DNA of 17,691 nucleotides from Acidobacteriota bacterium (GTDB lineage Bacteria; Acidobacteriota; Terriglobia; Acidiferrales; 2-02-FULL-67-57), in contig JACPRL010000064.1 of assembly GCA_016189965.1 (NCBI GenBank), positions 1 to 17,691 on the forward strand, read 5' to 3'. Under the pieces are notes generated by a model. It was not told the DNA's origin. It made no database searches and saw only the letters and a list, made by a program, of their open reading frames with translations. Below are positions 6,665-13,702 of this stretch, in pieces; positions within the stretch are counted from its first letter, which is position 1, and each line of letters starts with the position of its first letter. The position numbers and the translations under genes were made by a program.

Positions 6665-8203
6665 ATGGAACTTCGTTCTGCCCTCCGGTGGCTGAAAGCT
6701 CGGCGATGGACCACGCAGCTCGCCGTCGTCGGCACGCTCGCGGTGGGAGTCCTGCTGGGAACTCTGATTTCGAACGGGGTGCGAGCAGCCCGCGACGTGG
6801 TGGCGCCCGATGCCAAGCCGCTGAGTATCCCTTCGCCAGCCGAACTCTCCTCCACCTTCAGCCAGGTGGCCAAGGCGGTGGAACCCACTGTGGTCAACAT
6901 CAACACCGAGTCGGTCGTCACCCGCGACCGTCGCCGCCGCTCCACGCCGGATGCGCCCGACCCCTTTCAGGATTTCTTCGAGCGCTTCTTTGACTTCGGC
7001 CCGCCGGAGCGCTTCCGCAGCGAGAGCCTGGGCTCCGGGGTCATTGTGGATCCCAACGGCTACATCCTCACTAACTATCACGTGGTCGAGGATGCCGACA
7101 AGATTGACGTGCGCCTGCCCGGCGAAGAGAAGAACTACCGCGCCAAGGTAGTCGGCTACGACAATGAAACCGATCTGGCCGTGATCAAGATTGAGGCGGG
7201 GAGGAAACTGCCCGCGGCCAAGATGGGCAACTCGGACGCGGTCGAGGTGGGCGACTGGGTGCTGGCCATCGGCAGCCCCTTCGGGCTGCAGGCCACGGTG
7301 ACGGCGGGCATCATCAGCTACAAAGGGCGTCCGGGGATGCAACAGTTCCAGCGCTTCATCCAGACCGACGCCGCCATCAACCGGGGCAACTCGGGCGGCC
7401 CGCTGGTCAACCTGGCAGGGGAGGTGATCGGAATCAACACAGCCATCATGTCCAGCCAGGGGGTCTACGCCGGAGTGGGTTTTGCGCTGCCCTCGAACAT
7501 CGCCGTCGAAGTCTACAACCAGCTCATCCAGCACGGCCGCATGGTGCGCGGGTCGATCGGCATCTACTTTGACAGCACGGTGGCGCGCAACCCGGCGGTG
7601 CTGCGCAGCTTCGGCGCCGAGCACGGGGTGGTGGTGGACCGCGTGGTGGAAGGCGGGCCGGCCGCCCGAGCCGGGCTGCGGCACGGGGACGTCATCTATC
7701 GCGTCGACGACACCCCCATTCTCAACGGCGAAGACTTGGTCAACAAAGTAGCCTCAACGCCGGTGGGCCAGAGCGTGAAGATTTACTACATCCGCGAGAA
7801 GGAGAAGCGCGAGACCAAGGTCAGCATTGAAGATCGCGCCACACTGTTCTCCGCCGAAATCGCCGGCTCGCCGCGGCCCGACGCGCAGGGCGAGGAAGCC
7901 AGCCAGCAGCTGGGACTCACACTGGAAGAATTAAACGCCAGCACGGCGCGGCGCGCGGGCTTGTCGGAAGACGAAGCCGGGCTGCTGGTGCGCGACGTCG
8001 AGCCGGGCAGCTTCGCCGACGAGATCGGGCTGCAGCGCAATGATGTCATCCTCGAATTCAACCAGCAAGCCGTGCGCACGCTGCGCGAATTCCGCGCCCG
8101 GCAACGGGAACTCGAACCCGGCAGCGATGTCGTCTTCTACATCAAGCGCCCCACACCCAACGGCTGGGTCGGAACCTATCGGGGCGGAACGCTGCCGCAC
8201 TAG
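6665..8203 (+). CDS. HtrA/DegP-family periplasmic serine protease
   Basis: A 512-residue envelope quality-control protease. One transmembrane segment (about 17-36) anchors or exports it. The trypsin-like domain holds the triad H139 (TNYHVVED), D170 (NETDLAVIK) and S243 (RGNSGGPL). Between the membrane segment and the protease core is a stretch (about 86-118) that is basic and then phenylalanine-rich, comparable to the LA-loop region of DegP/DegQ. Two PDZ domains follow (about 296-388 and 400-505), used for substrate binding and oligomer assembly. The length and two-PDZ layout match DegP/DegQ rather than DegS. ATG 6665 is the start; an ATG at 6657 is out of frame. A near-consensus promoter and a hairpin over the ribosome site precede it, so it is probably transcribed separately from the transporter upstream. 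Confidence 0.95.
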   Translation: MELRSALRWLKARRWTTQLAVVGTLAVGVLLGTLISNGVRAARDVVAPDAKPLSIPSPAELSSTFSQVAKAVEPTVVNINTESVVTRDRRRRSTPDAPDPFQDFFERFFDFGPPERFRSESLGSGVIVDPNGYILTNYHVVEDADKIDVRLPGEEKNYRAKVVGYDNETDLAVIKIEAGRKLPAAKMGNSDAVEVGDWVLAIGSPFGLQATVTAGIISYKGRPGMQQFQRFIQTDAAINRGNSGGPLVNLAGEVIGINTAIMSSQGVYAGVGFALPSNIAVEVYNQLIQHGRMVRGSIGIYFDSTVARNPAVLRSFGAEHGVVVDRVVEGGPAARAGLRHGDVIYRVDDTPILNGEDLVNKVASTPVGQSVKIYYIREKEKRETKVSIEDRATLFSAEIAGSPRPDAQGEEASQQLGLTLEELNASTARRAGLSEDEAGLLVRDVEPGSFADEIGLQRNDVILEFNQQAVRTLREFRARQRELEPGSDVVFYIKRPTPNGWVGTYRGGTLPH

Positions 8204-8308
8204 GGTCGTGCACGGCCTGGTGCGCTGCGGCCCCGCAGCCGAGACGGCGCGGAGAGCGCGTATCACATCCTTTGGCGTATCTCCCACGCGCGTGGCGGAG
8301 AAGCTTCC

Positions 8309-8626
8309 GTGGGCGTGAGTCCTTTTCGTCCCTACGAACGCCTGGTGTGCATCAAGATCGGCGGCAAAACCTTCGAGGTTCCGGAAAAAAACATGCTCCT
8401 CCGCTGCTTCCAATACCTGAGTCCGGAGACGATTCCCTACGGGCGGTTCTGCTGGAACCAGGAGTGCCAGACGTGTCGCGTGGCCTATCGGCTGCCGGGC
8501 GTGCAGGACGAGCCACGCGAGGTTCTCTCCTGCAAACTGATTGTGCACGAAGGGATGGAGGTCACCGAACTCTCGCCGGAGCTCACCTGGAATCTGAAGA
8601 AAGTCCTCGGGCACGCCAAGAGCTAG
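8309..8626 (+). CDS. Small [2Fe-2S] ferredoxin-like protein
   Basis: A 105-residue protein with the plant-type ferredoxin ligand pattern C48-x4-C53-x2-C56 and C75 (CWNQECQTCRV and LSCKLIV), which binds one [2Fe-2S] cluster. The N-terminal strands (LVCIKIGGKTFEV) match the beta-grasp fold that opens such domains. It is short and has no membrane segment, so it is likely a soluble electron carrier or the iron-sulfur part of a redox complex. GTG 8309 is used as the start, with GGAG at 8296-8299 as ribosome site; GTG 8315 is an alternative. A 12-base palindrome, CCACGCGCGTGG (8284-8295), lies just upstream. The gene ends 18 bases before the convergent Ycf48-like gene. No partner reductase is in the window, and association with HtrA upstream is positional only. 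Confidence 0.8.
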   Translation: MGVSPFRPYERLVCIKIGGKTFEVPEKNMLLRCFQYLSPETIPYGRFCWNQECQTCRVAYRLPGVQDEPREVLSCKLIVHEGMEVTELSPELTWNLKKVLGHAKS

Positions 8627-8644
8627 GCTACAGTTGAAACCGCA

Positions 8645-9697
8645 CTAGTAGTTGGTGCGAGGTTCCGCGGCCGGCGGTGCAGACCCCGCCGCGGTCTGGA
8701 AACGGTAGAGGGCGCCGCCGGAGATCCCCCAAAGGTTGGCCGCGTCGGCGACAACGATCTCTTCGATCGGAACCGTGCCGTCGCTCAGGACCGCCCAGCT
8801 TGCGCCGCTGTCCCGGGTGACGTACACCTGGCCGCGGACGCAGAGAAAGCCGGTGTTGGCGTCCACAAACCGGACGTCGGTCACCCCGCCGTACATTCCG
8901 CTCAGATTGTTGAGCGGTTTCCAGCTCCGGCCGAAGTCATCGCTGCGCCAGAGGGCGGCGACGGTCAAGGTCGGCGTCAGGCGCCGGCCCCCGGCCAGCC
9001 ACAGCGTGTTTCCTTGGATGCTCACCCTCTCCAGGATTGTGCCCTGGGGGAAGCCCAGGCGTCGCCACTCCTGGCCCCCGTCTTCGCTGTAGAAAACCGT
9101 GTTGCGGCCCACCAGCATCACGCCGTTCTGTTCCCGGGGGAAAACGATGGCGCGAATGACATCCGCTTCCGCGTCCCCGCCTGCCTCCCCGCCTATCTTG
9201 AAGGAATGGGAGGTCCAACTCTGCCCCCCATTTTGCGTGGCGAGGAGACGCCCGCCCGCGCCACCTACCCACCCACGGTTGGCGTCGAGGAAATAGACGC
9301 TGTGGAAGTCTGTTTCCCCGACTCCCTGCAAGCGCTGCATGCTGGGTGTGGCGCCTTCAACTTTCAATTGGATAACCGCGCCCGGCGCGCCCACCACCCA
9401 GGCTGTCTGGCCGGAGACCAGCATCATCGCACGCAGAACCGTATTCGGCTCCGTCACCAGGGACCAGCTCACGCCGCTGTCGCGGCTCAGCAGAATGGAA
9501 TCCTCCCCGATCGCCCACAGGAAGAACTCCGTGTGGCGGAAGGGAGCCAGAGGGTTGCCCGGGGTTACGACGTCCTGGGCAGTGACGGCCAGGTCCGTGA
9601 TCCGCTTGCCGTCATACTGCTTCAGCCATTCGCCTTGAGCTCTGCCGGGCGCAACCGCAACAGCCGCCAGAACAATCAGAAACAGCATTCTCCGCAT
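8645..9697 (-). CDS. Exported Ycf48/BNR-repeat beta-propeller protein
   Basis: A 350-residue protein with a signal peptide (MRRMLFLIVLAAVAVAPGRA, cut near 20-21). At least five Asp-box (BNR) turns are visible: SRDSGVSW (71-78), TQNGGQSW (154-161), SEDGGQEW (204-211), SDDFGRSW (252-259) and TRDSGASW (294-301). This spacing is typical of the Ycf48/Hcf136-like propeller. In cyanobacteria Ycf48 assists photosystem II assembly, but in non-phototrophs such proteins have unknown roles, and there are no photosystem genes here. ATG 9697 is chosen because it places the signal peptide at the N-terminus and has GGGAG about eight bases upstream; a longer frame to 9754 exists but would add a non-signal extension. 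It diverges from hemE and converges with the [2Fe-2S] gene. Confidence 0.85.
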   Translation of the reverse strand: MRRMLFLIVLAAVAVAPGRAQGEWLKQYDGKRITDLAVTAQDVVTPGNPLAPFRHTEFFLWAIGEDSILLSRDSGVSWSLVTEPNTVLRAMMLVSGQTAWVVGAPGAVIQLKVEGATPSMQRLQGVGETDFHSVYFLDANRGWVGGAGGRLLATQNGGQSWTSHSFKIGGEAGGDAEADVIRAIVFPREQNGVMLVGRNTVFYSEDGGQEWRRLGFPQGTILERVSIQGNTLWLAGGRRLTPTLTVAALWRSDDFGRSWKPLNNLSGMYGGVTDVRFVDANTGFLCVRGQVYVTRDSGASWAVLSDGTVPIEEIVVADAANLWGISGGALYRFQTAAGSAPPAAEPRTNY

Positions 9698-9803
9698 GAT
9701 GATGGCTCCCTTTCGTTCGAGTGTAGCAGCTCGAAAATTTTGACCGTAGCACACGCGGCGGAGCCGGTCAAGGCTGGCTCCGCGTTGTGATACAGTGTCG
9801 CGT
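9698..9803. promoter_or_regulatory. Divergent intergenic region between the Ycf48-like gene and hemE
   Basis: For hemE, TACAGT (9791-9796) matches four of six -10 positions; a start point seven to eight bases downstream would fall on the ATG at 9804. No clear -35 is seen. For the reverse gene, TTGACC (complement of 9766-9771) is a good -35, but the best -10 at 17 bases (complement of 9743-9748, TACGGT) is poor. Confidence 0.3.
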
Positions 9804-10865
9804 ATGGTCGACTCTCAGGGTCGCTTTCTGCGGGCCTGTCGGCGCCAGCCGGTGGATGCCACGCCGGTCTGGTTCATGCGGCAAGCAGGTCGCTATTTGC
9901 CCGCCTACCGCGCCGTGCGCGCCCGCCACACGCTGCTCGAGGTCTGCAAGAACCCCGAGCTGTCCGCGGAGGTCACAATTACGGCCGCGGAGCAGCTTGG
10001 CGTCGACGCGGCCATCATCTTCGCCGACCTGCTGCTGCCGGTTGAACCCATGGGGTTGAAGCTGCGCTTCAGCGATGGCGACGGCCCAGTGGTAGAGCCG
10101 GTGCTACGCGAGGCGAAGGAAGTCGCCGAGCTGCGCAGTGACATCGGCGGCGAGCTCGGCTTCGTCGGGGAAGCCATTCGCTGGGTGAACAAACACTTCG
10201 GCGGCCGCGTGCCTGTCATCGGCTTCGCCGGCGCGCCCTTCACGCTCGCCAGTTACATGGTTGAAGGTGGCAGCTCCCGACATTTCCTCCAGACCAAATC
10301 GCTGATGTACAACGCCCCGGAGACCTGGGCGCAATTGATGGAGAAACTGTGCGCGGTGCTGGAAACCTATCTGGAAGGGCAGGTGGAGGCAGGGGCCGCT
10401 GCCGTCCAACTGTTCGATAGTTGGGCCGGCTGCCTCGCCGAAGGTGACTACCGCCGCTATGTCCTGCCTTATTCCCGGCGGCTCATCCAGGCCGTCCAGA
10501 GCGCCGACGTTCCCGTCATCCACTTCGCCACCGGCACGGCTGGCCTGCTTGCGGCGATGCACGACGCCGGCGCAGCCGTGCTGGGTGTGGATTGGAGGAT
10601 CGAGCTGGGGCACGCCTGGGCGGCGGTGGGCTTCGAGCCGGCCATCCAGGGCAACCTCGACCCGGTGGCCCTGTTTGCGCCCTCGGCCGAGCTGCGCCAG
10701 CGCGTCGCCGCCGTGCTGAAGCAAGCCGGCGGCCGCCCCGGCCACATCTTCAACCTGGGCCACGGCATTCTTCCCGACACGCCGGTGGACAATGTGCGCG
10801 CGGTGGTCGAATGGGTGCACGAGCTCTCCGCCGCGCCCCGCGCAAAGAGTGCCGCCGATGAATGA
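9804..10865 (+). CDS. hemE: Uroporphyrinogen III decarboxylase HemE
   Basis: HemE removes four carboxylates from uroporphyrinogen III to give coproporphyrinogen III, in the cytoplasm, without a cofactor. The 353-residue product has the full family length. Signature 1, PVWFMRQAGRYLPAY (21-35), carries the substrate-binding R26 and R30; the usual glutamate in LPEY is alanine here. D75 in IIFADLLLPVEPMG corresponds to the catalytic aspartate (human D86). GFAGAPFTLASYMVEG is signature 2, and NLGHGILPDTPVDNV contains the conserved histidine. ATG 9804 is chosen because the conserved RFLRACRRQPVD follows at once; GTG 9795 in frame is possible. No Shine-Dalgarno is visible, and a -10-like hexamer sits just before the start, so the message may be nearly leaderless. 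It heads the hemE-hemH-hemY operon. Confidence 0.97.
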   Translation: MVDSQGRFLRACRRQPVDATPVWFMRQAGRYLPAYRAVRARHTLLEVCKNPELSAEVTITAAEQLGVDAAIIFADLLLPVEPMGLKLRFSDGDGPVVEPVLREAKEVAELRSDIGGELGFVGEAIRWVNKHFGGRVPVIGFAGAPFTLASYMVEGGSSRHFLQTKSLMYNAPETWAQLMEKLCAVLETYLEGQVEAGAAAVQLFDSWAGCLAEGDYRRYVLPYSRRLIQAVQSADVPVIHFATGTAGLLAAMHDAGAAVLGVDWRIELGHAWAAVGFEPAIQGNLDPVALFAPSAELRQRVAAVLKQAGGRPGHIFNLGHGILPDTPVDNVRAVVEWVHELSAAPRAKSAADE

Positions 10866-11802
10866 GAACTCCCGGCCGAACGACTGGGGTGTGCTGTTGC
10901 TCGCCCACGGCGCGCCCGACAAACTGGAGGACATCCCGGAATTCCTCCTGCAGGTGCGCGGCGGCCGGCCTCTGCCGCCGTCCGCTGTCGAAGAGATTAC
11001 GCGCCGCTACGCCCTCATCGGAGGCGGCTCGCCACTGCTCGCCCACACGCGCCGGCAGGCCGAAGCGCTCGCCCCGCGGCTGAAGCTTCCGGTCTATGTG
11101 GGGATGCGCAACTGGCACCCGTTCATCGCGGAAGCCGTGGAGCGAATCGCATGCGACGCGATTTGCCGCCTGCTCGTGATCTGCCTGGCCCCGCACAATT
11201 CGCGCACCAGCATCGGCCTCTACCGGAACGCGCTCGACGAAGCTCTGACCCGGATCGAAGCGCCACCCAAAGTCACTTTCATCGAAGACTGGCACACCGA
11301 ACCCTTCTTGATTCAAGCCTTCGCCGAAAAGCTCCGCTCGGTGCTGACGGACGCTCGAGAGGCTGCGGGGCGTGACGTGCCGGTTATTCTGACCGCGCAC
11401 AGCGTGCCCGAACGCACCATCGCCGCCGGCGACCCCTACGACCAACAAGTGCGGGAAACCGCGGCACGGGTCGCTGAGACTGCTGGTTGCCAGCTGTGGT
11501 CTTCTGCGTATCAGAGCCAAGGCATGACGGGAGAGCCCTGGCTCGGGCCGACGGTGGAATCCGTGCTCGAAGAACTGGCCGGGGCAGGGCACCGACACGT
11601 CATCGTTGCTCCTGTGGGCTTCCTTTGTGACCACGTGGAAGTCCTCTACGACATTGACATCGCGCTCAAGGACTACGCGCGCACCAAAGGCCTGCGGCTC
11701 TGGCGCACCGAGTCGCTGAACGACAGCCCGTTGCTCATCGAAGCTCTTGCCTCCTTGGTTCTGCCCCGTGTGCGGCTGCGGGCCTCCACCACCGCCTCTT
11801 AA
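10858..11802 (+). CDS. hemH: Ferrochelatase HemH, resembling the Bacillus (coproporphyrin) type
   Basis: This enzyme inserts Fe2+ into a porphyrin. The 314-residue product is close to the Bacillus subtilis enzyme in length and in several segments as I recall them: RYALIGGGSPL (50-60), LAPHNSRTS (110-118), DPYDQQVRETA, the WLGP segment (228-231), and APVGFLCDHVEVLYDID (251-267). The metal-site residues are H181 (LTAHSVPE) and E261 (DHVEVLY). The start is ATG 10858, overlapping the hemE stop by eight bases, which gives coupled translation; a longer upstream frame would add residues unlike the family. The Bacillus-type resemblance and the hemE-hemH-hemY order fit the route in which coproporphyrin III is metallated before decarboxylation, but the decarboxylase ChdC is not in the window, so protoporphyrin use is not excluded. 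Confidence 0.93.
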   Translation: MNENSRPNDWGVLLLAHGAPDKLEDIPEFLLQVRGGRPLPPSAVEEITRRYALIGGGSPLLAHTRRQAEALAPRLKLPVYVGMRNWHPFIAEAVERIACDAICRLLVICLAPHNSRTSIGLYRNALDEALTRIEAPPKVTFIEDWHTEPFLIQAFAEKLRSVLTDAREAAGRDVPVILTAHSVPERTIAAGDPYDQQVRETAARVAETAGCQLWSSAYQSQGMTGEPWLGPTVESVLEELAGAGHRHVIVAPVGFLCDHVEVLYDIDIALKDYARTKGLRLWRTESLNDSPLLIEALASLVLPRVRLRASTTAS

Positions 11803-11813
11803 GGCAGGCTCCC

Positions 11814-13259
11814 GTGACGCCTAAACGCATCGCGGTCATCGGCGGGGGAATCTCCGGCCTCGCGGCGGCCTACTCTCTCGCTGAAGCTCGCCGTGGCGGC
11901 GCGCCGGTCGAGGAGTATCTGTTCGAAGCGAGCGAGCACCTGGGTGGCGCCTTGCGAACGGAGGAATTGGGCGGCTGCTTGGTCGAAGCCGGCGCCGACT
12001 CCTTTCTGACCGAAAAGCCCGAAGCTAGCGAGCTCTGCCGAGAGCTAGGTCTGGGAGACGAACTTATCGGCTCGAATGATGAGCAACGTCGGACACTCAT
12101 CGTGCGCTACGGGAAGTTGCTTCCGTTGCCGGCGGGCCTGGAATTCTTTGTTCCGCGCCGACCGTGGAGCCTCTTCAGCACCGCGCTGCTCTCCCCGGGC
12201 GACAAACTGGCTGTGGTCACCGAAGTGTTCCAACGACGCCGAGCTGCTCGCGGCGATGAATCCGTGGCCGGTTTTGTGGAGCGGCACTTCGGCCGGGGCT
12301 TTGTGGAGAACATTGTCGACCCGTTGCTCGCCGGCATTTACGGGGGCGCGAGCGAGCAGCTCAGCGCCGGAGCCGTGCTGCCGCGGCTGGTCGAGCTGGA
12401 GAGGACACACGGCAGCCTGGTGCGCGGCCTGTGGCGCGCCCGCGCAAAACAGGAGAAAGCGCCGGGGCAGCCATTGTTCACCACGCTGGGGAGCGGGCTG
12501 GGGACGCTCGTGGCTGCTCTCCGCGCCCGGCTCGAAGACACTCGGACGATGCGCCAGCGCCACGCCGCCGGTGTGACCCGCATTGCGAGCGCAGGCGGGC
12601 AAGGGCTACGCGTCCTCTTCCACATCGGAGAATCCTTCGACGCTGATGCGGTCATCCTGGCGGTGCCGGCGCACGAGGCGGCGCGATTGCTCGAAACTTA
12701 CGACCCGCAGTTGGCCGACCACCTGGTTGAGATTCCCTACAGCTCATCTCTGATCGTCGCCCTGGGCTACGACGCCGCGGTGCAGGAACGTCTGCCCGCA
12801 GCCTTCGGTTTTCTGGTGCCGCGGCGCGAGCCCCTGCGCATGGTGGCCTGCACCTTCGTGGCCAACAAATTTCCCCACCGCGTGCCCCCCGACCGGACCC
12901 TGCTGCGGTGCTTCTACGGCGGCGTGCGCGACGAAGCGGTGCTGGAATTGAACGACCAACAGGTGGTCGAGCTGGCACGGCGGGAATTGGAGGAAGTGCT
13001 TGGTCTGGCGGCTCGGCCGCGCTTCTTCGCCGTCTACCGCTGGCGCAAAGCCCTGCCGCAGTACACCGTGGGCCACCGCGAACGCCTGGAAGCCGTCCAC
13101 CACCGGCTCACCGGGCACAGAGGACTCTTCCTCTGCGGAAACGCCTACGACGGCATCGGTGTCTCCGACTGCATCCGCTCGGGGAAGACCGCCGCGGAAG
13201 CTTGCCTGCACGAAGTGGCAGCGCAGGACAGGGAATCGAAGGTCGAAACCGCCTTTTGA
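11814..13259 (+). CDS. hemY: Oxygen-dependent proto-/coproporphyrinogen oxidase (HemY/CgoX)
   Basis: A 481-residue FAD flavoprotein that oxidises a porphyrinogen to the porphyrin with O2. It begins with the dinucleotide-binding motif IAVIGGGISGLAAAYSL (6-22), followed by EASEHLGGALRTEE, the second FAD-contact strand. Near the C-terminus is LFLCGNAYDGIGVSDCIRSG (438-457), the conserved FAD-closing segment of HemG2/HemY enzymes. The length fits HemY rather than the short flavodoxin HemG. The start GTG 11814 lies 11 bases after the hemH stop, with AAGGCAGG (11801-11808) as ribosome site. Whether the substrate is protoporphyrinogen IX or coproporphyrinogen III depends on the pathway used. No coproporphyrinogen oxidase gene is in the cluster, which favours the coproporphyrin route weakly. 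The stop codon overlaps a TTGACT that begins the next promoter. Confidence 0.92.
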   Translation: MTPKRIAVIGGGISGLAAAYSLAEARRGGAPVEEYLFEASEHLGGALRTEELGGCLVEAGADSFLTEKPEASELCRELGLGDELIGSNDEQRRTLIVRYGKLLPLPAGLEFFVPRRPWSLFSTALLSPGDKLAVVTEVFQRRRAARGDESVAGFVERHFGRGFVENIVDPLLAGIYGGASEQLSAGAVLPRLVELERTHGSLVRGLWRARAKQEKAPGQPLFTTLGSGLGTLVAALRARLEDTRTMRQRHAAGVTRIASAGGQGLRVLFHIGESFDADAVILAVPAHEAARLLETYDPQLADHLVEIPYSSSLIVALGYDAAVQERLPAAFGFLVPRREPLRMVACTFVANKFPHRVPPDRTLLRCFYGGVRDEAVLELNDQQVVELARRELEEVLGLAARPRFFAVYRWRKALPQYTVGHRERLEAVHHRLTGHRGLFLCGNAYDGIGVSDCIRSGKTAAEACLHEVAAQDRESKVETAF

Positions 13260-13284
13260 CTTTTGCGCAGCCCGATGCCAGAAT
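13256..13284 (+). promoter_or_regulatory. Promoter for the 7Fe-type ferredoxin gene
   Basis: TTGACT (13256-13261, five of six) and CAGAAT (13279-13284, four of six) are separated by exactly 17 bases, and TG at 13276-13277 makes an extended -10. The hemY stop codon lies inside the -35. The start would be near 13291, about 22 bases before the ATG. Confidence 0.55.
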
Positions 13285-13312
13285 GATTGAGAGAATCCTG
13301 AGAGGAGACTGA

Positions 13313-13696
13313 ATGGAAGCTTCCACCAGCGCGCAGCCGGTGAAGGGATACACGGCCCCGCCCATCCAAAAGCGCGAGCCCAAGTCCACCGGGATGACCA
13401 ACAAGCGCAAGAAGGTCCCCAAGATTCTGGCAGTCATCAACGAGTGCTGCACGGGCTGCGCGGGTTCGCCGGCCTGCGTCGACTACTGCCCGGTGGAAGA
13501 CTGCATGTACTGGGTTCCGGATCCCGACCATCTTCCCTTCGGCGTGATTCGCGTCGACCCGCTGCTGTGCATCGGCTGCAAACTCTGCACGAGCAAAGGC
13601 CCCGAGGGCACCTTCCTGGAGGGCTGCCCGTGGGACGCCATTGACATGGTGCCCGCAGAGGAATGGGAGGGCGTGCACGGCAAGCTGCCGTACTGA
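13313..13696 (+). CDS. 7Fe-type dicluster ferredoxin with an insertion near the second cluster
   Basis: A 127-residue low-potential electron carrier. Cysteines lie at C46-x2-C49-x5-C55-x3-C59-P and C64, then C86-x2-C89-x2-C92 and, after 12 residues, C105-P. By comparison with Azotobacter ferredoxin I, C59, C86, C89 and C92 would hold a [4Fe-4S] cluster, while C46, C55 and C105 hold a [3Fe-4S] or, with C49, a [4Fe-4S] cluster. The C-terminal EEWEGVHGKLPY also resembles the end of that protein. Two differences stand out: an N-terminal basic extension of about 40 residues, and nine extra residues between C92 and C105. ATG 13313 has AGGAG five bases upstream (13303-13307). The gene is convergent with the oxidase-assembly operon, with only six bases between stops. 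Confidence 0.9.
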   Translation: MEASTSAQPVKGYTAPPIQKREPKSTGMTNKRKKVPKILAVINECCTGCAGSPACVDYCPVEDCMYWVPDPDHLPFGVIRVDPLLCIGCKLCTSKGPEGTFLEGCPWDAIDMVPAEEWEGVHGKLPY

Positions 13697-13702
13697 ACGG
13701 GC

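Noticed and set aside
8224..8239. Inverted repeat GCTGCGG/CCGCAGC after htrA as a terminator
   Set aside because: The two-base gap would force a shorter stem, and no T run follows; equally likely to be a chance GC palindrome.
8284..8295. 12-base palindrome CCACGCGCGTGG before the [2Fe-2S] gene as an operator
   Set aside because: A few such palindromes are expected by chance in a sequence of this size and GC content, and no second copy was seen.
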